64,000 bases of DNA from Pseudopithomyces maydicus (GCA_026873275.1 JANTUC010000002.1:62001-126000), one strand, 5' to 3'; shown: positions 11,556 through 23,832, counted from the stretch's first letter. Translations and numbers: made by a program. The notes: a model not told the origin generated them from the sequence alone.

Positions 11556-12680
11556 TCATAGTTTCGGTTTGCCCTCCGCTTCTCTGGTCACGATACCTGG
11601 TATCTCGTCTTCAAGGGATGGCCGCGAGGGCTTCCAGCCAAGCAGTGACCTCGCCCTCGACGACTTCGTCACAGCGTTAGTACCCCAAAGTACCGACGCA
11701 TGACCGGAAAGCGCGTCAGCTTTTTTCGCATCGATGACCTTTTCAACTGAAGCCTTCGGAATAAGACCCTGTGCATGAGCCTCTCTGGCGATCTTCTCCG
11801 AAAGTTCCCCGAACGTCTGTAAAAACATGATTAGTATGATCCAAACCAGACAGAGGGTACACTCACCATAGACCCATTCTCTGGAAAATAAATTCCATCT
11901 TCGCCCCAAATACCATCTTCTTCCTTCCCCTCGATCGCCGCACCCACCAACAATTGAATCAATCCTCCGATATCACCAACATGCACATTACTCCAGGAAT
12001 TCTTCCCCTCCCCCAATCTAAACCCTTCCCCCAACTCCAACGTCACCCTCGCGATCTCCGGCGCCTGAACCTAGACAGCACCTCAGCAAATCTCCCAGCA
12101 TCTCACGACAGCTTACTCACACTCCTCGTATGCGCACCCCCTTCCCCAACCCCGTCCCATAAATATGCGGCCCCACCACCAACGCCGCATTAACCTCCTT
12201 CTGCATCTCAACCACCAAATTATCCACCTCCCTCTGCGGATTCGCCCTCACCACCCCCTCACCTCCCCCACATCCCGCACATCATCGTACCCCCTCCCCC
12301 TCAAACCCAAACCTCCCCTTCTTAATCTCCTCCTGCGCGAGAAGCGTCGCCCCGGATATCTGCACCCAGAACCCCTTCTTCCCCCGCGAGGCATGCGCCA
12401 GGCCGCGGGCGATGGCGCGCGCGCTGGGGAGGTCCGAGGTCGATGCCAGGTTGAGCACGATGTCTGCGGCGAGGGCTTCGGATTCCAGGAGGGCGGTGTC
12501 GGAGAGGGAGCCGGGGACGATGCGGAGGGAGGGATAGGCTTTTGAGAGGGAGGTTGCGGAGGAGGGGGAGCGGACGAGGGCGGAGATGGTGGGGGGTGGG
12601 GAGAGGGAGGAGGAGGAGAGGAGGGAGAGGACGGTGCCGCCGATGTAGCCGGTGGCGCCGGTGATGAAGATTTTGGACAT
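11556..12680 (-). CDS. Atypical SDR / NAD-dependent epimerase family protein, frame-disturbed
   Basis: Exons 12123-12680, 11867-12070 and 11556-11816 with introns 12071-12122 (GTGTGAG...TCTAG) and 11817-11866 (GTGAGT...TACAG); the sum is 1023 nt, 340 residues. The start MSKIFITGATGYIGG is the Rossmann NAD(P)-binding loop GxTGYIG of extended/atypical short-chain dehydrogenases. Later motifs are IVLNLAST, ALVVGPHIYGTG, NSWSNVHVGDIGGL and the C-terminal LLGWKPSRPSLEDEIPGIV, as in the fungal nucleoside-diphosphate-sugar-epimerase-like family. An in-frame TGA lies at 12282-12284. For about 35 nt there, the +1 frame reads YDDVRDVGEVRG, which fits the family, before the original frame resumes. This means either a compensating +1/-1 pair in G-rich runs or sequence errors. 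The substrate is unknown. The gene is divergently paired with the Zn2Cys6 regulator. Confidence 0.8.
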
Positions 12681-13141
12681 GTTTGGGGGTGATGGGGATG
12701 TTAAGAAAGGTGAGGTAGGGGATGATTTGGTGAGACTGCGGGCTAGGATGGGCGATGGGGGGTGGAGATGAGAGGGTTTATGTATAGAAGGGCTTCGCGT
12801 TTGGATTACGAAGATGTGTTGATGAGAAATCGAGAGACAGTTACATGATTGTAAAGCAGAGAAGATCAAGTTCGTTGTGGTGTAATAGTAATGTGGAGAA
12901 TGTACTAACACGGTTAGTGCTGTGATTCTAAAATGGAAGGCGATTCCGAGCAGTATGGTTTAGCGCCCCTCAATTGGCAACTTGCCGGAATGACTTGCCC
13001 TTCTGTCTATATGCGAAAAAGCATTCGCTTTCTCGTGAGCGCATCGATGACTTTGTACAGTCTATTGCATCTCGCAGAAGAGGCCTCTGATACGCTGTTC
13101 ACTTGTCCTCATAGGGTGACGTCATAGCCCTGCTTCGCCTG
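12681..13141. promoter_or_regulatory. Shared divergent promoter region
   Basis: 461 bp lie between the start codons of the SDR gene (minus) and the Zn2Cys6 gene (plus). A common regulatory region is inferred from the divergent layout. No specific operator was identified. Confidence 0.4.
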
Positions 13142-15557
13142 ATGCCCTCAACTGGTCGCGGAAGGCGACGCCAAAAATATTCGTTTGGTGGGTGCCGAAC
13201 GTGTCGAAGGCGACATGTCAAGTGTGACCGGACCAAACCACATTGCTTAGCTTGTCGAACCCTAAATTTGGTTTGCGATGGTTACGACTCCGATCTGCGG
13301 TGGATGCCACCTACAACTTTGGTATCTGCTGGAGAAGGGCAAACCGAGGATGACTCTGCAAGCGTGAGCACTACGAGACATCATCTTTACCCAAGTATGT
13401 CTATGGCTGTTTTTCATATGGACTAATCTAACTGCTGTTTAGTCGCCTTGAGAGCTTCGATGTCTGCGAGCTTGAGAGAGTGCTTAGGGTCCAGCTCCGT
13501 AGATGCATCTCTTGTCCAACTTGAGGAACAAACGCAACATCTACAGGCCGATGAAGGGAGCGCCTCTGTTGGACCCTTCGGGGTATTGAAAATCGATGCT
13601 GCAGCGAGCGAAATAAATCAGGCGGTCCTCACTGCAAACGACAGAGCGTCAGGCCAGAATCCGCTTACAGAACTTAGCAGAGAAGCCAGCCTTCCGGGTA
13701 CAATGTCACCTCCCATAAGTTGGCATGCCTCAATACCAGGTCCAGGTAAAACTCTGGAATGGCCTGACTTAATTAACATTGGGACCAATGTCAACGATAA
13801 TCGTGGATCTTCGTATGATGCAGGCATTCCTCAACAAGGATCAGGAAATTTTATATCTAACAATAGTAATACACTCTCTCACCATCCAGGAAATGAAGAA
13901 GTTGAAAATATCGCGAATTTATCACATCTGGGCTCTACACAAGGACTAGAAGAACTGCGCTCACTTGGGAACCCAAACGCTGTTGCTGGACTTGAGAGGC
14001 ACATGCACATGATCTCTCTCATTGAGGTTGACGTCGCAGAAGCCCAGATGCTTCTGAAACACTTCCATGATTTCTTTGTTCCGTCAATAGCACCCATGCC
14101 ATCGGGTACCAACAATCTCTGGAAAAGATTGCAGCTTAATGAAGCTGTACGGGCCCTCTCTGAGTTGTCGTATCTCGCTACCGGTACAATGAACCATGCG
14201 AAGGCGGCCAATCTTTACGGCACTTTGGCTTGCTCAGCATATCATCTCTCGGCTAACAATATAACCCAAACAACGAAGGAGCCGGGATACTGGATGGATC
14301 TATTCGCCAGACTCAAAGAACAGGCCAGCGTACACATACAGCTTTCAGTTAGCGAGGAACAGAATAGATCAAGAAAGGAGGGTTACAAACACCAGCTTAT
14401 GGCACTTTTAATACTCATAACATGTAACGTAAGTGTACACACAAACCCTAAGAACGCGAAATAGCTAACGGATTGATGGGCAGACAATATCCGGTCACTA
14501 CACTACTGCACGACGTTACATATTAGATGCAGAACGTCTGATAATACTGAAAGGTCTTAAGAAAAGCCAGATAACTCAGAAGTGCCGAGCACTCCACCAA
14601 ATCTATACTTGGATCCGTATCGTGGGTGAAAGTACCTTTGTAATTCTGTATCACACACAACACGGTTCTGTAATTGCTAACACGAGCGCGGTATACCACA
14701 CGGAAAGGCTTCATGAATCTGAACCTACGATAGAACGATTCCCTCGTGATGGCCAGAATATCCGTTTAGACGAATTCCTCAGACTAGATCCTCACTATCT
14801 CGATAGCGACTCAGATGACGAAGAGCGCGCGGGAACAAACTCCTCTTCCGGACACACTCATACCAATGGGACACACCAAGATCATCTCACAGCCCGCACC
14901 GAAATTTATGGAATCTCAGAAACCTGGCTGAGCCTCGTCTCACAGACCACTCGCTTAGCAAATATACTGGACGCGACCAAATCCGCTCAAGACACGAGCT
15001 CCCATTTGCTCAGTCTTTTACAGAAAAGAGCTACCGATCTCGAGAGACATATATACGAGTGGGTCTTAAAAGACTCCGATGAAGTTTTCCGATCATCACA
15101 ACCGGCCAATCGCCACATGTTACGCGCCATGAACTCCGCCCTAATCATCCTATTTTATCGACGTATTCGAAACGTCGACGTAGCAGTTCTACAAAGACAT
15201 GTCGATGCGGTTCTTGCGGCTCTCCTTGATTTCGACGCAGCGCTTGCGTCTGAGGGATTGGCCGGTCCGGGGTCGCCGTGGCCGGCTTTCGTGGCGGGAT
15301 GTGAGGCTGCGGATCATAGGAATCGGACTTTGCTCATGGCGTGGTTAGATAGGGGGTTTGATAAGTCGGGTTTGAAGCCGTTTGATACGGCGTTGGGGGT
15401 GTTGAGGGAGATTTGGGATCGGCGCGATGGGAAAGTAATGGATGAGAGTTTTGGTTCTGGGGAAACAGAACAAGGGAATGCGGCTGGTTTATCAACATGC
15501 CAGCATACGTGGATTGATGTGTGCAGAGAGAAAGGTATATGGGTTCCACTTTATTAG
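13142..15557 (+). CDS. Zn2Cys6 transcription factor, ARGRII/Arg81-like
   Basis: Exons 13142-13394, 13443-14428 and 14484-15557 with introns of 48 nt (GTATGT...TTTAG) and 55 nt (GTAAGT...GGCAG); 770 residues. Near residue 18 the binuclear cluster CRTCRRRHVKC...CLACRTLNLVC has the spacing Cx2Cx6Cx6Cx2Cx6C and is followed by DGYDSDLRW, as in yeast Arg81/ARGRII. The C-terminal half has the fungal-specific TF_2-type features: AARRYILDAERLI-like (here TTARRYILDAERLI), ALHQIYTWIRIVGEST, and a C-terminal end WIDVCREKGIWVPLY, where ARGRII-type proteins also end. It is a nuclear DNA-binding regulator. Arginine metabolism is a guess from similarity and from ARG4 lying about 5 kb away. The divergent SDR gene could be its target instead. 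The frame is intact. Confidence 0.88.
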
Positions 15558-16099
15558 AGCTAGTGTCTTGGAGACCGAGTCGCTCTCAAAGCTGCTGGCT
15601 TTTGTTACATTTGCCTTTTTTTTTTTGCGCGTGGGGACATATAGATCATGCAGAACAAAAGGTGAGAACCTCCGACATCTATGTCAGAGGCTTATATAAC
15701 GTCACAGGTAGCAACGATGACGCGTGCAAATGTTCTTGTAGTGCAAGCACTTTATCGAGGCAGGGTTTTAGATTAAGCGCGAGGGCACTGTGCACTCAAC
15801 GAGACTTTTGGGGCAGGTGATATTACCTCTATTCACATGATTCCGTTGTATTGTTGCCGCTGTTCCATGATTGGTTACAGTCTTCTCGATATGATCCAAT
15901 CCAGATGCTGATGTCGCTTCTATGCCAAGAGGGACCTTGCAAGGATTTTGGTGGGTGCCTGGAGCAATTGCACCCCGCTCTCCGCTCCATTATCTCCAAA
16001 TATCATCAAGATTCTGTCAACCGTTCGTTATGGTAGTTTCCAAGTTCAAGTATTTAGACATCTTAAGTCAATAACTCGTCACTACGGAGAAAAAGGAAT
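15558..16099. other. Intergenic, no gene seen
   Basis: Between the Zn2Cys6 gene and HET gene 2, on the same strand. It has short meaningless ORFs and one T-run near 15620. Nothing else was seen. Confidence 0.55.
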
Positions 16100-18218
16100 A
16101 TGGATAACCACGGCCTGAATCGTTCAGAATATAGTGCTATGCTACGCTCATTCGAACCACTTTGCCCGGGATGCCTCGACATGAATCCTTCAGTATTCGA
16201 CTGGAGAGCAGTTCCGTGGGCTACGACATATCCAAATCTCGACCCCTGGAAGGTTGTTTTGGGATCTGATGGTGGATGTACGTCATGCGCGCTTATATAC
16301 GCTGCCTTCCAAAGCGTTGGACTTGACTTGCGTACATCGAAGGATGTAAAAGATATTGGTCTTCACAATGGAAATGAAGGTGGTAGTCTCATAGCTAATG
16401 CTTCATCTGACCTAGAGTCTAAGACATTGGTTGAGCTATACACTATTCAAGGTACGGCGGCTTTATGTGTTCTAATTTCGGTATTCTATCCGATCATATA
16501 CGGTCTACAACACCAACTGACTGTGGATCTGTACAACTAATCTCGATGTTTTGTGTAGGCGATAAACGTCCGCCATGGAGTATCATTAACCAACAGACCC
16601 ATCTTCCCGGCAACACTGCTTCGAAGGCCAGTCTTAAAAACATGCGGAAATGGATTGAGAAGTGCGCGGCTAATCATGAGATGTGCTCTTATTCTAGTGG
16701 TGCACCATTACCGACACGAGTTATTGACCTCGGACACTCAAATGACGCCATCAGACTACTGGAGACACATGGAGCCTCCGGCTCATATATTTGCCTTAGC
16801 CACTGCTGGGGGAGTCTTCAACAGTTCTATGTACGAGACAAACGTACGACGGCTTTACAGATAACATCCCCTGGAACTCTCTGCCGCCTCTATTTCGCGA
16901 CGCTATAGAATTATGTCGCCTACTCAAGATTCGCTATCTTTGGATCGACAAAATTTGCATTATTCAGCATGATAAAGAGGACTGGGCACGAGAAGGATCC
17001 AAAATGGCGCAGATCTATGAAGGATCCTTCCTGACTATTGCGGCACTTGCTTCGAAGAATGACAGAGATCCACTTTTCTTCAAAGACGATACGTATGCAC
17101 CCAGCCAAATGAGCCACACTGGTTTGATGGAAGATGGCACAGCATACACTGTCTACTCTAGGATACCACTCGACTACCATCCGGGCGACCAAATCCATTC
17201 AGATTTATTAGATGAGCAGTATCCACTTGTGAAACGAGCATGGGTCTATCAAGAAAAGCTATTACCGTCGAGGATCTTGTACTTCGGCAAAGAGCTCAGT
17301 TGGGAGTGTAGAGAGGCCTCTACATGCGAATGCTCGGGCATAACACCAGGTTTGAAATATGAACACGGCCTATCGCTCACACAGGGCTACTCAACCTCAA
17401 AACTGTACCTGCAATGGCAGAGTATGGTCGAAAGCTATACTTGGCTGCGACTTAGTCATGAAGATGACCGTCTCCCCGCGATCTCTGGACTTGCACAGCA
17501 ATTCCAACGCCATTTCCAAAGTACATACTTAGCTGGTCTTTGGAAGGCTAATGTGACGGCCGATCTTTTGTGGTCTCCGTTTCCGGCGTCAAGCTCAAAA
17601 CATCCGCGGTACTACACGAAAAAGCCGGTGAAGTGGCGCGCGCCCTCCTGGTCCTGGGCTTCCATAGAGGGGCCTATCATATACTGGAGACAGATGACGG
17701 ATACTATGATCAAATGTGAGATGGAAATCCTCGCTGCTGAGTGCACCCCTTCATCTGTTGATAGGCTGGGCGCCGTATATGAAGGGCGGCTAGTAATTAG
17801 AGGCAGGATTGCGCCAAAAATGCTTAGCCATAGAGAAGATTCTGTTGGAACTGAGACGTGTCACTTCTCGGCACAGATCACTGGTTTTCGTTCGTTCCGG
17901 CCCAAAAATAACTTCACTGTGCAAGGTCATGACGCTTTTGTGGACTACGACCTTATCGAGCAAGGGTTGATGGAGCCGAATTCTGATATGAGTATACAAT
18001 GCTTATACATGGCCAGTAAACCTGACACACGCCGTATTTATTATACTTCTGAGGGAATGGATCGTTCTTATACAATTCATAGGATGTACTTCTTATTGCT
18101 ACGTTACATAGACGATAAAATGTTTGAGAGGATTGGAATTTTGATGTGTGAGTATACGGATGGAGAGGAGGGCAATATCTTGAGCTCTTTGAGAGAAGAC
18201 ACGATTACTATTCTCTGA
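16100..18218 (+). CDS. HET-domain protein 2, with a frame break inside the HET domain
   Basis: Exon 1 is 16100-16451 (starting MDNHGLNRSEY), the intron is 16452-16558 (GTACGG...TGTAG), and the second exon follows from 16559. The HET domain opens with SYICLSHCWGSLQQF. Around 16830-16860 the frame fails: the first frame runs to a TAG at 16906-16908. From 16854 a different frame carries the expected continuation (TDNIPWNSLPPLFRDAIELCRLL, RYLWIDKICIIQHD, AQIYEGSFLTIAA) and runs intact to 18218. A one-base loss explains this; no GT-AG intron of credible length with matching phase was found. RAWVYQEKLLPSRILYF is the downstream HET element. Other HET genes are known to carry inactivating lesions, so this may be an inactive allele or a sequence error. 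An AT-rich segment follows the gene. Confidence 0.82.
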
Positions 18219-19200
18219 TGGCGGGAGCAGTTTAGATTTATTCTATTTTTACCCATCCAAAATTACTCACAGACTTTTCAGAGGCTGCTGCGTTGCTAGA
18301 GTGTTTATCTAGCATGTTATTTTATTTTGTGTTCAGAGAAAGCGGCAGCAGAGTAGCTAACTAGATAAAAATATGTATAGTGGAGAAAAGGCTGTGGATT
18401 CCTCTTATAATAATTGAAAACGGGCGTATATAAAGGATTATTAAAAAGGATTAGAGTGATAAGTTATTTATCTAGTATATTGTTAATAGAACAGTACTCT
18501 ATTAAATTGCAATTATATATGCCATTTCTCTTATTTAATACATGAGACATGAAAATAAATTAGGCATTTAACAGATTATATCGCAGGAGCTTAACAAATT
18601 ACTACGTAAGAAAGTTATCTTCTTTTTACAGTACGCTGTTGCCTGATCCATCTGCTAAGTTTATTGTATTATTAGGTCCCTACAACGAAAATCGATGTAT
18701 CTAGAGTCATTGAGAAAGTTTCCTTAGATACAAAGTCTACTTTGGAAAGAGCGACTTGAGCCCGTAGAGAGAAATGGTAGAGAATATAACAGGGCCATAG
18801 CTTCAGGTCTATAACCTGACACATGTTAGCCAACAAATACCTCGCCGACACATCGCAGATGAACCTTCTTGGCTATGTTCAGTCTTTCAATTATTGTCGC
18901 AAAGACCTGTTCTGGTTATGGCGACTCCAGCCAGATCCTCCACCATAGTTTACCTAGTAGTTGGCGAGAAGGAGCTCAGCCCAAGGTACGCCCGCACAGG
19001 AGACAGCACTCACTCTCTATCCCCTTTCTCATCGCCCCGTGGGTCTATCATCCACCTCAAAACGAAATCTGAGTAAGAAAGGAGGGAGTAGGGGCAATAA
19101 CAAAAAAAACGTAAGGCAAAATAGAAGTACAAGTCCAGCATATGAACCACAGCATCACAGTCAAGGCCAAAGTCACACGCAACCCCTCACAAATTCGCAT
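18219..19200. other. AT-rich gene-free segment downstream of HET gene 2
   Basis: Strongly AT-rich from about 18240 to 18700. A 9-nt inverted pair, TTTATCTAG at 18304 and CTAGATAAA at 18361, is present. There is no coding signal. It resembles the island after HET gene 1. Repeat decay is possible but unproven. Confidence 0.5.
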
Positions 19201-20797
19201 ATTGCATATTAATACACAAATACACACTTTCCTCCCCTATCCCCTATCCCTCTCCCTCTCCCATCTCCCTCTCCACCCACAAAACTTTTCACTTCCACCC
19301 ATCCATCCATCCATCCCACAGACTCCAAAAGAAAAAGGCAAAAAGAAAGCGAAAGAAAACCCAGATACCCATCCACCCACCTCCAGCCATACTCAGAGAA
19401 GAAAAGAGAACTAAGGGAAAAGTAAAGAAAAAAAGAGGAGCATAAAAGGAGAAACCCCAAAAAGCCCTCCCCGCCAAAAGAGAGAAAAAAGGGAAAAGGA
19501 AAAATCATAGCCCGCACCAAAAGACAGAAAGGCAGAAAGGGGGAAGCACGGCGAAGAGGAAGAGAAAAAGGCCTCAACGCCATCTCCCCAGCGCACGTCG
19601 AAGCTTGCAAGAAGGAAAGAAGATGGGGAAGAGAGACAGAGGACCTGCAGGAGGGAAAGCAGCGCAAAGAAGAGCAAAGTAGAGCAGAGTCGAGCAGAGC
19701 AGAGCAGGACGGATGGATAGACGTATGGACGTATAACTGGCACTTAAAGTATCGCGGTATGCTCCGGAATTGTGGTATCCATTCATGCGATCCGATCCAA
19801 GCCGGTCCGATCCAAGCCGGTCCCATTGATTCCAGTTCAGTTAATTTCCAGCTCAGTACATTCCATCCTAGCCCAGACCCGCCCCAGCACGTATTACGGA
19901 CCATGTTCTTCCTTTCCTTTCCTTTCCTTTCCGGGTGTGCACGCAGGCACGTGACCAAGAACCCCAAGCATCTGATTATGAAAAAGAAAAAAAAGGTGGA
20001 GGGGGGAAGGTGAAGGGAGGGGAGGTACCGCCAACCAACCCGCCAACCAACCCGCCAACCACCCAACAAGCCACCCACCCAAGTATAAGTGATATAACCG
20101 TGAGCACCACAGTTGCAGTGGCAATACCAGGACAGAAGAAAGTAGACCAGAACAAAGCAGACCAGACCAGAACAGACCAGAATATAAGATCGAATAGAGC
20201 ATGACAGGACAGGACGAGTACAGACCGACGAAGTTGCAACTCGCACATCAATCAATCAATCAATCAAGCAAGCAAGCAAGCAAGCACCCCGATGCTAGCG
20301 AGCGAGCCAGCGGCTGGGGTGCACACAATTACTATTGCCATGCACGCTCGCTCTCCAAAGGTAGGTAGGTAGGTAGACAGACAGAGCTTGTTGTACAAAC
20401 GGGATAGGAAGGTAGGATACGGCAAAGCCCCGTGGGGGTATACGTATGTATGTAGGTAGGTAGTCGGGGTCGCAGACAGAATCTCGGGGTATGTATGGTA
20501 TGTAGGTATGTATGATTGATTAACCAGGATGAATGGCCGCCAGTCGCCAGTCGACAGTCGATTACGTGAGCAAGCGATACAAACTCGCGAGTGGAACAGA
20601 AAAGCTGGGGGACCGGGGTGGGTTCCGAGAATAGAAAGAAAATTTGGGGTCGACTGATCAGGCTGGTTGGTTGGTTGATTGGTTGGCTGGTTGGCACGCA
20701 ACGGTGTGTATCTTTTCTAGCATCGGTCATGCAAGCAAGCAAGCATCAATTGACGAGCTCAGAGACATGTGCATCAATCACGACGAGTCGGAAATGT
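19201..20797. repeat. Strand-asymmetric pyrimidine/purine tract plus simple repeats
   Basis: Bases 19222-19320 are pyrimidine-rich on the plus strand. About 19325-19720 is strongly purine-rich. Tandem runs follow: CCGCCAACCAAC units at 20029-20064, (ATCA)5(AGCA)5 at 20247-20286, short GTAG/GTAT runs around 20361-20510, and GGTT-type runs at 20661-20695. It lies 3' of the KH gene, so part may be its 3' UTR. The long minus-strand ORF here (19209-20255) is a by-product of the purine bias. Confidence 0.6.
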
Positions 20798-22657
20798 CTA
20801 GGCACCAGGAGGACCTTGCTGGCCGGGCTGCTGCTGCGCTTGATAACCTATTGATGAATACCACAGGTTCAGGTAGTTCTGGTAGCCGCCATACGCGGCG
20901 TATGGGTCAACGGCCGCAGCGTCACCTTGGGCTGGCTGCGCGGCTGCGCCCGGCTGGGCAGCGGGCTGTCCATAACTGGGTTGCTGTTGTGAGTAACTGT
21001 CATTGAAGTTGCCATTGTCACGGGCACCACCGCCACCACCGCCACCGCGACGGCCTGCGTTCTTCTCCTTCTTCATTGAGTTAGCGAGCCGTGAAGGATT
21101 AGCAAGAGAGAGTCACTAACAACTTGGTCTACTTTGTCCCAAATAGCACGCTTAGCATCATCAATGGCTTGACGAGTACCGACAAGGCCTATCTCGCGCT
21201 CGATATCGGCGCCGCTAGCTTGGGACACATTGATTTTGCAACCAGTGTCTGCTTGCATTTGCTTGATAGTCTCACCGCCTGGCGCAATGTTAGAGACGAA
21301 ATGAAGTGTCAGATTCACGGCTGGAGACACTCACCCTTGCCGATGATCATGCCCACTGCATCTGAGGGGACCATGATGCTGTCGTTGATTTTACCAGCGC
21401 CACCACTATATGGGTCGAAGTTGTCACGCCTATTGGGCTGTTGCTGGTTTGCGGGAGGGCCATCGGTGCCCCTTGTATCACTGTCGACGATTTCCATAAT
21501 GAGCTCTCGTGCCTTTGCGGCAGCAGTAGCACTACCGATGAGGTTCACAGGGCGCAGTCCGTTCACGCTCTTGTTTTCACCGACAATGTTGACATGGCAA
21601 CCACTTCGTTCTTGGAGATCACGGATAGTTTCACCGCCACGGCCAATGATCAAACCAACAGTACGGTCGGGAACCATGATCTGGGACTGCTCTTCGCCAT
21701 CGCGCAAGGCAGGTTGATTTGCAGCAGCTTTCACGGCAGCACCGGCACCGGCGCCGGCACGAGCATTGCGGCCGGTTTCACGGGCAGGGTTACCACCGTT
21801 TTCCTCAATGATACGATTGATTTCGCGCTTAGCCGTGATACGGGCACCTGGGCCGCCAGTAATGCGGCATTCACGGGTGGGCCCGGTGTTGGGACCATTG
21901 ATGAACTGGATCCTAGTACCTGACTCCTGTTCGATGCGACGCAGGCTCTCGCCCTGACGTCCGATCACGAGACCAACCAAAGACGAATCAATGAGGATCA
22001 CTTCGGAATTGTCATTCTGAGGCGGGGTGCGATCACGGCCACCGTAGCGAGGCGTGGGAGAAAATTGATTGCGTCTAGGGGGCGAGCGAGAACGCTCACG
22101 ATATCCATGACCCCGTCGCTCCTCTCGGTACGGATTGTAGCTATCACGCATATTATCACGCTGAGGCGATCGAGAGCGCGACCGCGAGCGGCCACGGAAG
22201 TCACGGCCACGCAGACGGGGGTCATCCTGATGAGCTGCTGCTGAGTAAGTTGACGAAGGCATGGCAGTGTTATGCATGTCGAAACTACCTGAACGCCCAT
22301 CGTAGCCCAGGCCCTTCTGCGATGCAAACCCACGCGCCTTTGCGAGCGCGTCCTGTATGCTGACGGAACCTGAGCTACTGGGTTTGACGTTGCTGAGGTC
22401 AATCTGGCCCTGATTTGTAGGAGGGGGAACCCATAGTTAGTAGGCGGAGTCGCTGTGGGCAACCCAGCCGGGAAGCCTGGCGGAAGCCCTTGGATGGGCG
22501 GCATCTGCGGCGGCGCGGCTTGCTGCGGCGCCTGTGAGGGAGTAGTAGTCGTAGGACGGGCGGCTATGAGCACATTAGCAGGGCGTTTCAGACTCATTGC
22601 GAGCAGCAAGTACGCACCGAGCGCCGCCAGAATGGCGTTGATGTCGGGCGTCGCCAT
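20798..22657 (-). CDS. Triple KH-domain RNA-binding protein (FUBP/KHSRP-like)
   Basis: Exons 22618-22657, 21335-22563, 21121-21278 and 20798-21070; introns of 54, 56 and 50 nt. N-terminal Pro/Gln-rich segment; then a conserved stretch GQIDLSNVKPSSSGSVS and ALAKARGFASQKG. An Arg/Ser- and RGG-rich region (GRSRSRSRSP) follows. Three KH domains show the GxxG loops GRQG, GRGG and GKGG, within VGLVIGRQG, VGLIIGRGG and VGMIIGKGG. The third is split by intron 21279-21334. The tail is Gly/Gln-rich with DPYAAYGGYQNYLNLWYSS, resembling the Tyr motifs of FUBP-type proteins. It probably binds single-stranded RNA or DNA and acts in mRNA control. The exon sum is 1700 nt, one short of a multiple of three. 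The break lies in a G5 run at 22423-22427, where one more base would join NYGFP to PPTNQGQID. Confidence 0.9.
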
Positions 22658-23832
22658 GGTTTGCGCGCGGTCGACAGTAGCTGTAGCTATAGCAAACGGG
22701 TGAGCACAAGTCAAAGAGTGCTAGTAGAGGACCACAAGAGTCGCGCAAGCGAGTGTTGAGCGTGGGCTCGGAGTCTCGGTGGCGTGGCGGTTGAGTCTAT
22801 GAATGAGTCTTTGTCGTGTGTGTGTCGCAAAGAAAGCTGGGCGAGGGAAGTGGAGCTGGTGTCTTGGCGCTAGGCTAGAGGAAGGCACGTGATCGGTCGT
22901 CGGCCCCGACGTGCCGATGTTCAGTGCTGTCCTGTTGAGCCGACTCTACGGGTGAAAGAGAATACAGACGTATTGTTACATCCATTGCAATAGATACAAG
23001 TGCGTAAGATTGCTAGGCCAGGTACTGTACGTCAGCTGCAATTAAATAATATATATATTCTTCACAGTAGAACAGCACCTAGTTGTTGGAATAATGTCTT
23101 TTTGGAACCCACTGGATAAACCTACTGGATAAACCCACACGTAAAAGAAACTCACCCTCACTCCCCCATCTCACAGTCAAAAATGATAATAAATAATCTT
23201 CTCAAAACACATATACATAGACGAAAAAAAAGGTCATTCGGATCTATCATCATCACCACTAAGAACTACAAACTAAGTAAAAAAAAGCCACAGCTCCAGC
23301 CAGCCTAGCTACTACTATTCACCACCTACTTAATTCCACCGTATCATCTTTTTGCCAAAGGGTTACCCAAAAGGTTACCCCGAAAAAAAGCACACCCCAT
23401 GTACGCCATCCGTGAACCCCACCCACCCGCACTACACCGTCAATGATGCTTGCTATCCAGACCAGACAAGACCAGACCCGCCCCGAACGCAAAAAAGAGA
23501 AACAAAAAAAGGTAAAATAAAAACACAGAACGAGTTACGTCTCCTGATCAGGCCGTGGGTATATGATGAGATGCGTGCGTGTTGCTATAAGTCGAGTTGT
23601 GACGTCCGTGATGAGAGAGCGGGAAAGCGTTGAGAAAAAGATTTCCGTTGCAGCAGAGCGGTAATATGTATATATAAACAGGTGAGAACCAAAGTGAGTG
23701 AGTGAGGGAGTGGCGATCGACGCAGGGACTGTGTTCGACAGGCGGGAGATACCCGAATATGCAGACGGGCGCCGATATGCATGCATGTTGTGATTATGTA
23801 TGAAAGCGTGCAAAGGGAGGGTAGTAAGCCGG
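22658..23832. other. Intergenic, KH promoter and TBC 3' flank
   Basis: No gene was seen. It includes the KH gene promoter (22660-22950), an AT-rich stretch (23000-23350) and low-complexity sequence up to the TBC stop codon. Confidence 0.55.

Noticed and set aside
16830..16860. Tiny intron as the cause of the HET2 frame change
   Set aside because: Candidate GT...TTTACAG pairs are 17-37 nt long, and only the 17-nt one has the right phase; all are too short.
19209..20255. 348-codon minus-strand ORF
   Set aside because: It exists because a purine-rich plus strand gives few stops on the other strand. Composition is Ser/Phe/Leu/Cys-rich, with no domain.
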